Shown piece after piece: positions 1 through 10,439 of a DNA stretch of 64,000 nt (its first letter is position 1; every line of letters starts with the position of its first letter). The translations under genes were made by a program, and so were the position numbers. The notes below the pieces were generated by a model that had not been told where the DNA came from, searched no databases, and saw only the letters and a program-made list of their open reading frames with translations. This DNA is from Clostridium frigoris (GTDB taxonomy: Bacteria; Bacillota; Clostridia; Clostridiales; Clostridiaceae). The DNA lies in contig NZ_JAHLDV010000012.1 of assembly GCF_018861865.1 (NCBI RefSeq), positions 1-64,000 on the forward strand. Direction: 5' to 3'.

Positions 1-18
1 CATGCTTAAATTATACAC

Positions 19-53
19 CAAAAGTGGATTCCTCGGAATCCACTTTTGTATTT
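19..53. terminator. Hairpin terminator at window start
   Basis: A perfect inverted repeat, GTGGATTCC (24-32) and GGAATCCAC (35-43), is flanked by complementary A and T runs. It can terminate in either direction and probably ends the gene left of the window. Confidence 0.7.
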
Positions 54-67
54 GCAGAAAAAAAAAG

Positions 68-113
68 AGCCATCTCGTAATAGAAATTACTTTCTATTTT
101 GAGACAGCCCCTT
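68..113. terminator. Imperfect inverted repeat, terminator-like
   Basis: GAGCCATCTCGTAATAGAAA pairs imperfectly with the sequence ending GAGACAGCCCC. An A-run (57-66) on one side and a T-rich stretch on the other fit a bidirectional terminator. The GGGGCTGTCTC end on the minus strand also resembles insertion-sequence termini, but no transposase is present. Confidence 0.45.
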
Positions 114-166
114 TGTTTTGTCCCAATTTAAATAAAGTTTAAGTTGATTATAATATTTATATTCTC

Positions 167-285
167 ATCAAGTGATTATAGCCTGAAGGTAACACCCGTT
201 CCCATACCAAAAAGGTCGGTTAAGCTTCAATGCAACCATGGTACTGCAGGGGTAACTTTGTGGAAGAGTAAGTTGTCGCCAGGTA
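167..285 (+). rRNA. rrf: 5S ribosomal RNA, divergent orphan copy
   Basis: The stretch has the 5S landmarks in order: GTGATTATAGCC near the 5' end, GGTAACACCCGTTCCCAT, GGTTAAGC, ATGGTACTGCAGGGG, TGTGGAAGAGTA and terminal GTCGCCAGGT, over about 118 nt. It is followed at once by its own hairpin terminator. No 16S, 23S or tRNA gene is adjacent. Compared with usual clostridial 5S, loop and helix III are altered (CCAAAAAGG where CCGAACA is normal). The terminal helix is weak because the 5' end reads TCAAGTGA opposite TCGCCAGG. The TGAAG/CTTCA pairing of helix II is kept. It is certainly 5S-derived; whether it is expressed or decaying is unresolved. Confidence 0.75.
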
Positions 286-288
286 ATA

Positions 289-320
289 AAAAAACACTAA
301 GTTTATCTTAGTGTTTTTTG
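289..320 (+). terminator. Terminator after 5S rRNA
   Basis: AAAAACACTAAG, loop TTTAT, then CTTAGTGTTTTTT form a rho-independent terminator directly behind the 5S gene. Confidence 0.9.
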
Positions 321-389
321 CGTTGTCATTATAAGAAATACTATATCATACATATATTTTAATAGTGAAAAACATTGTTATTTAAAATC

Positions 390-419
390 TTTACTAATGC
401 AGCATACTTTTGATATAAT
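390..419 (+). promoter_or_regulatory. Sigma-A promoter with extended -10
   Basis: TTTACT (390-395), an 18-nt spacer and TATAAT (414-419) preceded by TGA form an extended -10 promoter about 70 nt before the oxidoreductase gene. Confidence 0.6.
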
Positions 420-491
420 TATATTAAAATAGCTAAAGAATAAAACTTGAATAAATGTAATTGAGGTTTTAAAAAAGAGGAGACATGTTAG

Positions 492-1481
492 ATGAAGACA
501 ATACGTTGGGGAATCATTGGATGTGGAAATGTTACTGAGGTTAAAAGTGGTCCTGGATTTCAACTTGCAAATAATTCACAATTAGTAGCTGTTATGAGGC
601 GTAATGGCGAACTTGCTAAGGATTATGCTATTCGTCACAACGTGCCAAAGTGGTATGATAATGAAGAAGAATTAATAAATGACCCTGATGTTGATGCAGT
701 TTATATAGCTACTCCACCTGCATTTCATAAAGAATACACATTAAAATGTGCAGAGGCTGGAAAGCCAGTTTATGTTGAAAAACCTATGGCTCGTAATTTT
801 GAAGAATGTACTGCTATGATTGAAGCATGCGAGAATGCTGGTGTTCCATTATTTGTTGCATATTATAGAAGAGCTTTGGATCGTTTTAATAAAGTTAAAG
901 AATTAATTGAATCAGGAGAAATAGGGGAAGTAAGGTTCGTTACAGTTGTATTATACAAAAAATTAGTAAAAATAAATTCAGAGTCTGCTAAACTTCCATG
1001 GAGAGTTATCCCCGAGATTGCAGGTGGGGGAGAATTTATGGATTTAGCTTCCCATACCTTGGATGTTTTAGATTATATTCTAGGACCAATTGAGGAAGCC
1101 TGTGGTTATGCGGACAATCAAGCCAAATTATACGAGGCAGAAGATGTTGTTACTGCTTCATTAGCGTTCAAGTCTGGTGTCAAGGGAACAGGTACTTGGT
1201 GTTTCTCAAGTTTTTCTAAGTATGATATGAATGAGATTGTTGGAAGTTTAGGGAAGATATCTTTTTCAACTTTTGAAGAGGAACCAGTTTTATTGACAAC
1301 GATTGAGGGCACTACTTCATTTAATATTAAAAAACCCATTCATATTCAGACACAATTAATTCAAAGTATAGTAAATGAACTTAATGGTTTGGGGGTATGT
1401 GAAAGTACAGGAATTAGTGGTGCACGAACAAATAGAATTATGGATATGGTTTTAAAAAATTATAGATTAAGTAAAAAGTAG
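492..1481 (+). CDS. Gfo/Idh/MocA family oxidoreductase
   Basis: A 329-residue NAD(P)-dependent oxidoreductase of the glucose-fructose oxidoreductase / inositol dehydrogenase family. The N-terminal Rossmann fold has GIIGCGNV (residues 7-14) and the family EKP motif at 96-98, whose lysine lies at the active site. The C-terminal half is the usual substrate-binding alpha/beta domain. Length is normal. The start at 492 follows AAAAGAGGAGA. The gene is monocistronic, with a promoter before it and a terminator behind it. The substrate (a sugar, cyclitol or related polyol) cannot be told from the sequence. Confidence 0.9.
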   Translation: MKTIRWGIIGCGNVTEVKSGPGFQLANNSQLVAVMRRNGELAKDYAIRHNVPKWYDNEEELINDPDVDAVYIATPPAFHKEYTLKCAEAGKPVYVEKPMARNFEECTAMIEACENAGVPLFVAYYRRALDRFNKVKELIESGEIGEVRFVTVVLYKKLVKINSESAKLPWRVIPEIAGGGEFMDLASHTLDVLDYILGPIEEACGYADNQAKLYEAEDVVTASLAFKSGVKGTGTWCFSSFSKYDMNEIVGSLGKISFSTFEEEPVLLTTIEGTTSFNIKKPIHIQTQLIQSIVNELNGLGVCESTGISGARTNRIMDMVLKNYRLSKK

Positions 1482-1522
1482 AATATATAACAATATATAT
1501 TTTTGTTCTACTTTTCTTTTTT
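1472..1522 (+). terminator. Terminator after oxidoreductase
   Basis: AAAAGTAGAA pairs with TTCTACTTTT across an AT-rich loop and is followed by CTTTTTT. It overlaps the stop codon region. Confidence 0.8.
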
Positions 1523-1596
1523 ATACAAAAAGTGATAGAATGAATTAAACTATGTAATCGTTAATATTAAGATTTTATTGTGAGAGGATGATAATA

Positions 1597-2763
1597 ATGG
1601 AGAGTTTTAATTTTAAAACACAAGTATTTTTTGGAGAAGGTTCATTAAAAAGATTAAGCCAACTTAATTGTCAAAAGGCATTTATAGTAACTGATCCTTT
1701 TATGGTAAAGTCAGGTGTTATAAATAAAATTACTGATGAGATTTCAAAAGGTAATGTTGAGTATGTTGTTTTTTCAGATATAATACCAGATCCGTCAGTT
1801 GAAATTGTTGCAAAAGGTATTGAAGTTATGATGAAATTTAATCCAGATGTAGTTATAGCCTTAGGCGGAGGTTCGGCAATAGATGCAGCAAAGGCTATAT
1901 GTGATTTTAATTTAAAACTAAAAGCTAATATGGGCTCTAATATGGAAAGTAATAAAAAAATTAAGCTTATAGCTATACCTACAACTAGTGGTACGGGATC
2001 TGAGGTTACGAGCATTTCTGTAATTACAGATAAAAATAAGAATATAAAATATCCTTTAATATCAGAGGAGTTACAACCAGATGAGGCTATATTAGTTGCA
2101 GAACTTGTTAGTACAGTACCTGATTTTATAACAGCGGATACAGGAATGGATGTATTAACTCATGATATAGAAGCGTTTGTGTCAACTAGGGCAACGGATT
2201 ATACAGATGCTTTAGCTGAAAAATCCATAAAATTAGTTTTTCAAAACTTAATAAATGCATATAGAGATGGTAGCGATTTAGAAGCAAGAACGAAAATGCA
2301 CAATGCTTCTTGCATTGCAGGTATAGCATTTAACAATGCGTCTTTAGGATTAAATCATGGAATGGCACATATCATTGGTGCAAAATTCCATGTATCGCAT
2401 GGAAGAGCAAATGCTATATTACTTCCTTATGTAATAGAATATAATGCAGATATAAAAGATTGTAATTCAAGTGAATATACATATGCGGCTAAAAGATATT
2501 CAGAAATAGCTAAAATATTAGGATTACCGTCATCAAATGTTTACGAAGGAGTCAAAAGTTTAATAATAGCTATAAATTTGATCCTAAAGGAATTAAATAT
2601 TCCTACATCACTAAAAGAAGTCGGAATAAGTGAAAAAGATTTTAAAATGGAAGTTAACGAGATGGCGAGGACTGCTATAGAGGATAGATGTACGCAAACT
2701 AATCCTAGGGTAGCAAGTCTAGAAGAAATAATAGCTCTATTTGATAAGGTTTATAATAATTAA
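1597..2763 (+). CDS. Iron-containing alcohol dehydrogenase (EutG/PduQ-like)
   Basis: Group III metal-dependent alcohol dehydrogenase, 388 residues. It would reduce an aldehyde to its alcohol with NADH. GGGSAIDAAK (residues 90-99) is the dinucleotide-binding motif, and the conserved metal histidines lie in NHGMAHIIGAKFHVSHGRAN. An in-frame ATG at 1588 abuts the Shine-Dalgarno GAGAGG (1582-1587); the ATG at 1597 is 9 nt from it and is preferred. The gene is followed after 20 nt by eutS and then eutP, so it probably serves as the alcohol dehydrogenase of ethanolamine or propanediol metabolism. Its exact substrate is inferred from neighbours only. Confidence 0.9.
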   Translation: MESFNFKTQVFFGEGSLKRLSQLNCQKAFIVTDPFMVKSGVINKITDEISKGNVEYVVFSDIIPDPSVEIVAKGIEVMMKFNPDVVIALGGGSAIDAAKAICDFNLKLKANMGSNMESNKKIKLIAIPTTSGTGSEVTSISVITDKNKNIKYPLISEELQPDEAILVAELVSTVPDFITADTGMDVLTHDIEAFVSTRATDYTDALAEKSIKLVFQNLINAYRDGSDLEARTKMHNASCIAGIAFNNASLGLNHGMAHIIGAKFHVSHGRANAILLPYVIEYNADIKDCNSSEYTYAAKRYSEIAKILGLPSSNVYEGVKSLIIAINLILKELNIPTSLKEVGISEKDFKMEVNEMARTAIEDRCTQTNPRVASLEEIIALFDKVYNN

Positions 2764-2783
2764 TAAGGCGGTGAAAGAATATT

Positions 2784-3128
2784 ATGGAAGATAAGCAAAG
2801 GGTAATACAGGAATATGTTCCGGGAAAGCAAGTTACATTAGCACATTTAATTGCAAACCCAAACAAAGATTTATATAAAAAACTAGGGCTTATATCAGAT
2901 AATATGGGAGCACTTGGAATACTTACAATAACACCTGGGGAAGCTGCTATTATAGCCGCAGATGTAGCAACTAAGGCAGCTGATGTAACAATTGGTTTTG
3001 TAGATAGATTTAGTGGTACATTGGTTATAATTGGGGATGTAGGTAGTGTAGAGTCAGCACTTATGCAGGTTTTAAAACTTCTTACGAATGTTCTTAATTT
3101 TGCTGAGTGTAGTATAACTAAATCTTAG
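2784..3128 (+). CDS. eutS: EutS-like microcompartment shell protein
   Basis: A 114-residue single BMC-domain protein, the normal EutS size. It contains the [19 protein letters not shown] segment and the glycine-rich [18 protein letters not shown] typical of BMC shell subunits. EutS-type subunits form bent hexamers in the shell of ethanolamine-utilisation compartments. A GGCGGTGAAAG ribosome site precedes the ATG. It sits between the alcohol dehydrogenase and EutP. No other shell protein, ammonia-lyase or aldehyde dehydrogenase of a compartment is in the window, so this is either a detached part of a distant eut locus or a relict. Confidence 0.9.
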   Translation: MEDKQRVIQEYVPGKQVTLAHLIANPNKDLYKKLGLISDNMGALGILTITPGEAAIIAADVATKAADVTIGFVDRFSGTLVIIGDVGSVESALMQVLKLLTNVLNFAECSITKS

Positions 3129-3137
3129 GAGGGGTAT

Positions 3138-3569
3138 ATGAAAAAGTTAATGTTAATAGGAAAAACAAGTTGTGGTAAGACTACACTTACTCAAGCGCTA
3201 AATGAAAAAAGTTCTTTTTATAAAAAGACGCAGACAGTTGAAATTATTGATAGCATTATAGATACCCCAGGTGAGTATATTGAAAGCAGATTTTTTTACA
3301 ATGCACTTATAGTTACATCGGTAGATAGCGATGTGATCGCTATGGTTCAAGATTGTATGGAGGAAAATAGTGTTTTTCCACCAAGTTTTGCTAGTAGATT
3401 TGCAAAACCAGTTATTGGAATTATCACTAAAGTTGATTTGTGTCTTGATGAAAACAAGATAAAAATAGCAGAAGAATTTTTATTGAATGCAGGTGTTGAA
3501 AGGATTTTCAAAGTAAGTGCATTTGATAGTCAGGGTATAGAGAATTTTAAAGAGTACCTTATAAAATAA
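3138..3569 (+). CDS. eutP: EutP/PduV-type small GTPase-like protein
   Basis: A 143-residue P-loop protein. GKTSCGKT (residues 8-15) is the Walker A motif, DTPGEY the G3 region, and TKVDLC the G4 motif. This matches the EutP/PduV family associated with microcompartment operons; EutP has been described as an acetate kinase, PduV as a compartment-associated GTPase. The start follows TAGGAGGGG, 9 nt after the eutS stop. It is the last gene of the three-gene unit and is followed by a bidirectional terminator. Confidence 0.9.
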   Translation: MKKLMLIGKTSCGKTTLTQALNEKSSFYKKTQTVEIIDSIIDTPGEYIESRFFYNALIVTSVDSDVIAMVQDCMEENSVFPPSFASRFAKPVIGIITKVDLCLDENKIKIAEEFLLNAGVERIFKVSAFDSQGIENFKEYLIK

Positions 3570-3613
3570 TAACAAAGGGAGTTTGAGTGAAATATTCAAG
3601 CTCCCTTTGTTAC
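3570..3613. terminator. Bidirectional terminator between eutP and leuA
   Basis: AACAAAGGGAGTTTGA (3571-3586) pairs with TTCAAGCTCCCTTTGTT. T-runs on the minus strand and a T-rich end on the plus strand allow it to serve the two convergent operons. Confidence 0.85.
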
Positions 3614-3632
3614 TGTGACAAGAATAGGGTAA

Positions 3633-5306
3633 TTAACCTTTTCTATTAATAGCACTAAATAAAGCATTTAGTGAAGCCGTATCAATATTTGCAGAAACAC
3701 CAACTCCAAAATAATTTTTGTCATTATATTCTATTTGTATATAAGTGGCAGCTTTTGAGTTTGAGCCACTACCTAGAGCATGTTCATCGTAGGATATAAA
3801 GTTATAACCATTGATATTTGATTTGTGTAGCGCATTGAAGAAGGCATCTACTGGCCCGTTACCTACGCCGGAAATATTCATTTCTTTCCCACTTACAGAA
3901 ATTAGAGCTTTAATGTTTACTATATTTTCATCTGTTTCAACATTTTGTACTGATTGAATGGTATAATTTTTCAATAAATTTGGAGTTTTTAAATTTAAGT
4001 ATTCTTTTTCAAATAAATCATAAATTTGATTTCCTAATAATTCTGTGCCAAGTAGGTCTGTTTTAATTTTTACTATATTGCCGAAATCAGCTTGCATAGC
4101 CTTTGGTAAAATAAAGCCAAATTCGTTTTCCAATATAAATGCGGCACCACCTTTACCAGATTGACTGTTAATACGAATAACTTCCTCGTAATCTCGGCCG
4201 ACATCGTGTGGGTCAATTGGAAGATATGGAATCTCCCAAAAATTATTTCTCTCATCTTTTCGGGCTTTAAAACCTTTTTTGATTGCGTCCTGGTGTGAAC
4301 CAGAAAATGCGGTGAATACAAGCTTACCCGCATATGGATGACGTTCATGTACCTTCATTCTAGTACATAATTCATAGACGTTTACAATCTCATAAAGGTT
4401 TGAAAAATCTAATTTAGAATCTATTCCTTGAACATGCATATTTAAAGCCATAGTCATAAGGTCAAGATTTCCAGTTCGTTCACCATTACCAAATAGTGTG
4501 CCCTCAATTCTATCAGCTCCTGCAAGAATACCAAGCTCTGAGGCCGCAGTACAAGTACCTCTATCATTATGAGTATGAAGACTTATAATAATGTTTTCTC
4601 TATTTTTAACATTTCTGCAGAACCATTCAATTTGATCTGCATAAATATTAGGGGTTGCCATCTCGACTGTTGATGGTAAGTTCAAAATAACTTTTTTTGA
4701 AGGTGTTGGCTTCCAGATGTCTAGTATAGCTTCGCAAATTTGAAGCGAGTAATCAAGCTCTGTTCCAGTGAAGCTTTCAGGAGAATATTCAAAAGAAAAA
4801 TCTGTTTCTGGGTATTTATCCTTGTATTTCATTAGAAGTTTTGCACCAGATACCCCAATATCAATAATCTCTTGTTTGCTCTTATGAAAAACAACTCTTC
4901 GTTGTAATACTGAAGTTGAGTTATAAAGGTGAACAATTGCTTTTTTTGCTCCTTTAAGAGCCTCAAAAGTTTTCTTGATTAAATGTTCTCTTGATTGTGT
5001 TAAAACTTGAATAGTTACATCTGACGGAATAAGATCATCTTCTATAAGTGTTCTTAAAAATTGATATTCCGTATGTGAGGCAGAAGGGAAACCAACCTCT
5101 ATTTCTTTAAAACCAATATTTACAAGTAACTTAAATAATTTAACTTTTTCATCGACGTTCATTGGAATTGGAAGAGATTGATTACCATCTCTTAAATCAA
5201 CGCTACACCAAGTTGGTGCTTTTTCAATTAATTTATTAGGCCACTGACGATTTTTAATATTTATACTACCATAAGGTTTATAGTTTTTATATGACAATTT
5301 AAACAT
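3633..5306 (-). CDS. leuA: 2-isopropylmalate synthase, long (type 2) form
   Basis: Condenses acetyl-CoA with 2-oxoisovalerate, the first committed step of leucine synthesis. The TIM-barrel catalytic domain has VDLRDGNQS and the metal-binding LHTHNDRG. The C-terminal third is the regulatory domain that binds leucine (VGNGPVDAFFNAL, GVGVSANIDTASL). At about 557 residues it is the long form, not the ~510-residue enteric form. The frame stays open upstream to a TTG at 5354 inside leuB, but no ribosome site precedes that. AAAGGGG directly abuts ATG 5306 and lies 9 nt before a TTG at 5297, so the true start may be 5297. It is the last gene of leuCDBA. Confidence 0.92.
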   Translation of the reverse strand: MFKLSYKNYKPYGSINIKNRQWPNKLIEKAPTWCSVDLRDGNQSLPIPMNVDEKVKLFKLLVNIGFKEIEVGFPSASHTEYQFLRTLIEDDLIPSDVTIQVLTQSREHLIKKTFEALKGAKKAIVHLYNSTSVLQRRVVFHKSKQEIIDIGVSGAKLLMKYKDKYPETDFSFEYSPESFTGTELDYSLQICEAILDIWKPTPSKKVILNLPSTVEMATPNIYADQIEWFCRNVKNRENIIISLHTHNDRGTCTAASELGILAGADRIEGTLFGNGERTGNLDLMTMALNMHVQGIDSKLDFSNLYEIVNVYELCTRMKVHERHPYAGKLVFTAFSGSHQDAIKKGFKARKDERNNFWEIPYLPIDPHDVGRDYEEVIRINSQSGKGGAAFILENEFGFILPKAMQADFGNIVKIKTDLLGTELLGNQIYDLFEKEYLNLKTPNLLKNYTIQSVQNVETDENIVNIKALISVSGKEMNISGVGNGPVDAFFNALHKSNINGYNFISYDEHALGSGSNSKAATYIQIEYNDKNYFGVGVSANIDTASLNALFSAINRKG

Positions 5307-5334
5307 CCCCTTTAAAATCTTAAAATATACATGT

Positions 5335-6408
5335 CTATTTAATTTCATTTGCAATAAGTTTAGACATTTCTATAGTTCCAACACATTTCATGCCTGCGCC
5401 CATAATGTCGATTGTTCTATAGTTATTATCTAAAACATTAGATACCGCATCTTCAATATCTTTTGCTGCACCTTCCATATTAAAGCTATATCTAAGCATC
5501 ATTGCTGCGCTCATTATAGTTGCAATTGGATTAGCGATGTCTTTGCCTGCAATATCTGGAGCTGAGCCATGTATTGGTTCATATATACCAAGAGTTCCAT
5601 TACCTAAACTTGCAGAAGGGAGCATTCCAAGTGATCCAGTAAGCATTGAAGCCTCATCACTTAGGATATCACCGAACATATTTTCAGTTAGAATAGTATC
5701 AAATTGTCCTGGATTCTTTATAAGCTGCATTGCACAACTATCAACTAATTGTACTTCAAGAGTTACATCTGAGTAATCAGTGGACATTTTTGTAACAATT
5801 TCTCTCCAAAGTCTTGAGGTTTCGAGCACATTTGCTTTATCAACTAATGTAAGCTTTTTACTTCTTTTTCTTGCAGTTTCAAAACCAACAGAGGCTATTC
5901 TCTCTATTTCATAAGTTGAGTAAGCCATTGTATCACATGCCTTTTGGCCACCTTCTGGTAGGTCTATTCTAGATTTTTCACCGAAATATATACCACCTGT
6001 TAATTCACGTATAACCATAATATCAATGTTACCTTTAAGAATTTCTGGTTTAAGAGCTGAAGCTTCCTTTAATTGTGGAAAAAGAATAGCAGGTCTTAAG
6101 TTTGCAAAAACTTCAAGAGCTTTTCTAATTCCAAGTAGTCCGGCTTCTGGTCTTTGATCACCAGGAAGCTTATCCCACTTAGGACCACCAACAGAACCAA
6201 GTAAAACTGCATCACTATGCATGCAAGTGTCTATTGTTTCTTTTGGAAGAGGTACGCCTAACTCATCTATAGCTACTCCACCCATTAAAAGATTTGTATA
6301 AACAAAGGGCGTATTATATTTTTTAGATATTACATCTAATACCTTAATTGCACCATTAACAATCTCTGGCCCAATTCCATCTCCTCGAATTACTGCTATT
6401 TTTTTCAT
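5335..6408 (-). CDS. leuB: 3-isopropylmalate dehydrogenase
   Basis: Oxidatively decarboxylates 3-isopropylmalate with NAD, giving 2-oxoisocaproate. The 357 residues begin with the family signature [16 protein letters not shown]. They carry the substrate-binding arginine and lysine segments and [24 protein letters not shown], cut here across two known blocks. Length is normal. Its ATG overlaps the leuD stop in an ATGA, so the two are translationally coupled. Confidence 0.96.
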   Translation of the reverse strand: MKKIAVIRGDGIGPEIVNGAIKVLDVISKKYNTPFVYTNLLMGGVAIDELGVPLPKETIDTCMHSDAVLLGSVGGPKWDKLPGDQRPEAGLLGIRKALEVFANLRPAILFPQLKEASALKPEILKGNIDIMVIRELTGGIYFGEKSRIDLPEGGQKACDTMAYSTYEIERIASVGFETARKRSKKLTLVDKANVLETSRLWREIVTKMSTDYSDVTLEVQLVDSCAMQLIKNPGQFDTILTENMFGDILSDEASMLTGSLGMLPSASLGNGTLGIYEPIHGSAPDIAGKDIANPIATIMSAAMMLRYSFNMEGAAKDIEDAVSNVLDNNYRTIDIMGAGMKCVGTIEMSKLIANEIK

Positions 6409-6899
6409 TTAACTTCAGTCCTTTCTTTAAGATAATTGATAAGTCCCTGCGAAGCTATGATATCTTGCATAAATTCTGGAAAGGGTGTTGCAAGATAAGT
6501 TTTCGCTTTTGTGTTATTAGTTATAATTCCAGAAATAACATCAACTGTTATTTCATTTCCTTCTTCAATATCTAGGGCAGCCTGGGTACATTCTAGTATT
6601 GGTAAACCTATATTAATTGAATTTCTATAGAATATTCTTGCAAAATTCTCGGCGATTATGCAACTAATCCCTGAAGTTTTTATAGCAAGAGGGGCATGCT
6701 CCCTTGAAGATCCACAACCGAAGTTTTTACCAGCAACCATTATGTCACCAGTTTTAACTTTGATAGTAAAATCTTTGTCTATATCCTCCATGCAATGAGA
6801 TGCAAGTTCCTTTGCATCTGAGGTATTAAGATATCTTGCAGGAATTATAACATCTGTATCTACATTATTACCATATTTTATAGCTTTTCCTTTAAACAT
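6405..6899 (-). CDS. leuD: 3-isopropylmalate dehydratase small subunit
   Basis: Small (swivel) subunit of isopropylmalate isomerase, 164 residues. It belongs to the short bacterial/archaeal class: the [24 protein letters not shown] start and the [14 protein letters not shown] loop are present. The frame is open to 6968, but the ATG at 6899 has AGGAGG at the right distance and starts the conserved MFKGKA. That start overlaps the leuC stop by one base (TAATG). Confidence 0.95.
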   Translation of the reverse strand: MFKGKAIKYGNNVDTDVIIPARYLNTSDAKELASHCMEDIDKDFTIKVKTGDIMVAGKNFGCGSSREHAPLAIKTSGISCIIAENFARIFYRNSINIGLPILECTQAALDIEEGNEITVDVISGIITNNTKAKTYLATPFPEFMQDIIASQGLINYLKERTEVK

Positions 6900-8161
6900 T
6901 ACATTACCTCCTCTGGAGACGAAATTTTTCCTGTTATTGCTGATGCTGCTGCTATTGCTGGACTGCAAAGATATACTTCACTTCCAGGATGACCCATTCT
7001 GCCAACGAAATTTCTGTTTGTAGTAGACAAAGCCCTCTCGCCATCTGCAAGTACTCCCATATATCCACCAAGGCAAGGCCCACAAGTTGGAGTGCTTACT
7101 GCGACTCCAGCTTCTATAAATATTTCAATTAAACCTTCACGAAGTGCTTGAAGGTAAATTTTTTGAGTAGCAGGAAATATTAGTGTTCTTATTTTAGAAT
7201 CGACTTTTTTGCCTTTGAAGATGCTTGCTGCCATTCTAAGGTCTTCTATTCTTCCGTTAGTACAAGAACCTATAACTACTTGATCGATCTTAACTTCGCC
7301 AACTTCATCAATAGTTCTAGTATTATCTGGAAGGTGAGGGAATGCTATTGTTGGTCTTATAGTACTTAAATCAATCTTTATTATCCTTGAATATGTTGCA
7401 TCAGCGTCAGCCTTAAATATTACAGGCACTTTAGTTGAATGCTCTTTTACATATTCTAAAGTTTTATCATCAACTTCGAATATTCCATTTTTTGCGCCCG
7501 CTTCAATGGCCATATTAGATATTGTAAATCTGTCATCCATAGAAAGGCTTGCAACGCCAGATCCTGTATATTCCATTGATTGGTACAGAGCACCATCTAC
7601 TCCAATCATTCCAATGATGTGGAGTATTACATCTTTACCACAAACCCATTTTTGCATTTTGCCAGTTAAAACGAATTGTATTGCTTCTGGAATCTTAAAC
7701 CAACATTTTCCACTCACCATTCCAGCTGCCATGTCTGTGGATCCAACTCCAGTTGAAAAAGCACCTAAAGCACCATAAGTACATGTGTGAGAATCAGCTC
7801 CGATTACAACATCTCCACTTACTACAAGTCCTTTTTCTGGTAGGAGTGCATGCTCTATGCCCATTTGTCCTACCTCAAAGTAGTTTTCAATTCCCTTTTC
7901 ATATACAAATTCACGGGTACACTTGCATTGCTGGGCAGATTTTATATCTTTATTTGGAGCAAAATGATCTGGAACTATTGCAATTTTCTTTTTATCGAAT
8001 ACTTCATTAACCCCCATTTTGTTAAACTCATTTATTGCCACAGGTGTTGTTATATCATTACCTAAAACTAAATCAAGATTTGCCATAACTAATTGGCCGG
8101 ATTTTACCTCGTTTAAACCAGCGTGTGATGCTAGTATTTTCTGTGTCATCGTCATCCCCAT
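6899..8161 (-). CDS. leuC: 3-isopropylmalate dehydratase large subunit
   Basis: Catalytic subunit of isopropylmalate isomerase, an aconitase-type 4Fe-4S hydro-lyase of 420 residues. The cluster cysteines are in VIGSCTNGR and [23 protein letters not shown] is also conserved. The ATG at 8161 lies 9 nt after GGAGG; further in-frame ATGs at codons 3 and 5 are less well spaced. It is the first gene of the T-box-controlled leu operon. Confidence 0.96.
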   Translation of the reverse strand: MGMTMTQKILASHAGLNEVKSGQLVMANLDLVLGNDITTPVAINEFNKMGVNEVFDKKKIAIVPDHFAPNKDIKSAQQCKCTREFVYEKGIENYFEVGQMGIEHALLPEKGLVVSGDVVIGADSHTCTYGALGAFSTGVGSTDMAAGMVSGKCWFKIPEAIQFVLTGKMQKWVCGKDVILHIIGMIGVDGALYQSMEYTGSGVASLSMDDRFTISNMAIEAGAKNGIFEVDDKTLEYVKEHSTKVPVIFKADADATYSRIIKIDLSTIRPTIAFPHLPDNTRTIDEVGEVKIDQVVIGSCTNGRIEDLRMAASIFKGKKVDSKIRTLIFPATQKIYLQALREGLIEIFIEAGVAVSTPTCGPCLGGYMGVLADGERALSTTNRNFVGRMGHPGSEVYLCSPAIAAASAITGKISSPEEVM

Positions 8162-8280
8162 ATAATTGAACCTCCTTCATAAAAGTTAAAGATATTTTTA
8201 AAATTGTAATATAAATATATTATTTATCTTGAATAACATTCTAAAAATGTATTAACAGAATGTTTTGATAAAAGCTAAAT

Positions 8281-8330
8281 AAAAAAAGGGTACAAAAAAA
8301 CAGACATCTTCACTTGGGGCGAAGAGTCTG
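8281..8330 (-). terminator. Regulated terminator of the leucine T-box
   Basis: Minus-strand CAGACTCTTCGC...AGATGTCTG stem (8301-8330) followed by a T7 run and TACCC. It competes with the antiterminator that includes the T-box sequence. Confidence 0.85.
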
Positions 8331-8566
8331 TCGCGGTACCACCCATATTTATAACTTATTTTAAGATAACGGCATGCACCGGTAAAACCTACTAATAAGC
8401 ATACCTTTAAGTATGAATACACTTTTAAGTGTAAATACACTTAAAAGTGTAACTTAGTTTAAGTTCACAACTCGAGGGTAAGTTTCAACATATGATTATT
8501 TAGGGTTCTCAGCTTTATCCCTTCTCTGTAAAACATCTGGATGTCTATTTGTCCCTGTCAAAGTTT
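8282..8566 (-). promoter_or_regulatory. T-box leader, leucine-specific (leuCDBA)
   Basis: On the minus strand the leader carries the T-box core AGGGTGGTACCGCGA (8332-8346), followed by a terminator hairpin. Upstream are stem I elements (AGAGAAGGGA...GCTGAGAACCC) and a long stem II (CACTTTTAAGTGTATTTAC). The specifier loop reads ACCCTCGAG, where CTC (8476-8474) is a leucine codon followed by a purine. Uncharged leucyl-tRNA would stabilise the antiterminator and switch on leuCDBA. Confidence 0.93.
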
Positions 8567-8568
8567 TT

Positions 8569-8597
8569 ATTATATTAGCAGTAATCTTATCAAACAA
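8569..8597 (-). promoter_or_regulatory. Promoter of the leu operon
   Basis: Minus-strand TTGTTT, a 17-nt spacer and TATAAT (8574-8569) place the transcription start at the beginning of the T-box leader. The -35 matches only partly. Confidence 0.55.
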
Positions 8598-8764
8598 AAG
8601 ACTGCTTGTCAATATTTTAAGCTCTTATAGAATATATAAATGACTATTATTATATTAGCAAGATTTATAAATAGAGCATCTTTCTAAAAATATGCTTGAA
8701 ACATAATATACTACGAATAATAAAATATGTCAATGATTCAATAAAAAAAATATTCTGAATTTGG

Positions 8765-8793
8765 TTGACAATTCAATTTATAGATGTTACGAT
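8765..8793 (+). promoter_or_regulatory. Promoter of the ilvN-ilvC unit
   Basis: TTGACA (8765-8770), a 17-nt spacer and TACGAT (8788-8793). The leader to ilvN is only about 65 nt and holds no T-box, unlike the divergent leu operon. Between it and the leu promoter (8598-8764) I see only AT-rich sequence. Confidence 0.75.
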
Positions 8794-8862
8794 ACATAAA
8801 ATGTTTGGTACGAATTACAAGTTAACTTGGAATTATTTACTTGTGGAAAAGGAGGCGATATT

Positions 8863-9357
8863 TTGATTTCACATGTATTGTCAATTTTAGTTGACAACAA
8901 CCCAGGAGTATTAACAAGAGTATGTTCATTATTTAATAGGCGAGGTTTTAATCTTGATACTGTTTCTTCTGGTCACACTGAAGATGAAAAATTAGCTCGA
9001 ATAACTTTACTAACTAAGGTTCGGGATGATGAAGGTATTGACCAAATAATCAAGCAAATAAGGAAATTAGAGGATGTTCATAAAGTTGAACAATTAGATA
9101 ATGAAAACTCTATTTGTAAGCAAATGTTGTTTGTAAAAGTTAAAGCAGAAGGTAGTAATAGGCAAGAAATTATCAATATAGGAAAAATTTTTGGAGTTTC
9201 TGTTATAGATGTAACGGAGGCAACATTAATTATTCAAATATTAGGTGATAACGGAAAGTTGTGTGCTTTTGAAAATTTAATTAAACCGTTTGGTATTTTA
9301 GAAATAGTCGGTAGTGGATTTATTGCAATGCAAAGAGGAACGGACGCAGTAATCTAA
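8863..9357 (+). CDS. ilvN: Acetolactate synthase small (regulatory) subunit
   Basis: Regulatory ACT-domain subunit of acetohydroxyacid synthase, 164 residues. The ACT signature ISHVLSILVDNNPGVLTRV is followed by FNRRGFNLDTVSSG and a C-terminal ALS_ss_C domain. The frame is open from 8827, but TTG 8863 has GGAGG seven bases upstream and begins the conserved block, so it is chosen. The catalytic partner ilvB lies beyond ilvC and a terminator, an unusual separation. Confidence 0.93.
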   Translation: MISHVLSILVDNNPGVLTRVCSLFNRRGFNLDTVSSGHTEDEKLARITLLTKVRDDEGIDQIIKQIRKLEDVHKVEQLDNENSICKQMLFVKVKAEGSNRQEIINIGKIFGVSVIDVTEATLIIQILGDNGKLCAFENLIKPFGILEIVGSGFIAMQRGTDAVI

Positions 9358-9380
9358 AAAAATATATACATAAAAACTAG

Positions 9381-10385
<1,005 letters not shown>

Positions 10386-10439
10386 GATAGATTTAATCTT
10401 TAAAATAGAGCAAGAAAATAAAAGTTGTTAATATTATAT

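Noticed and set aside
68-113. An insertion-sequence end
   Set aside because: GGGGCTGTCTC resembles some IS termini, but there is no transposase, partner end or target duplication; a terminator explains the hairpin and A/T runs.
3633-8161. Plus-strand frames within leuCDBA
   Set aside because: They lack ribosome sites and family motifs and are shadows of the well-supported minus-strand genes.
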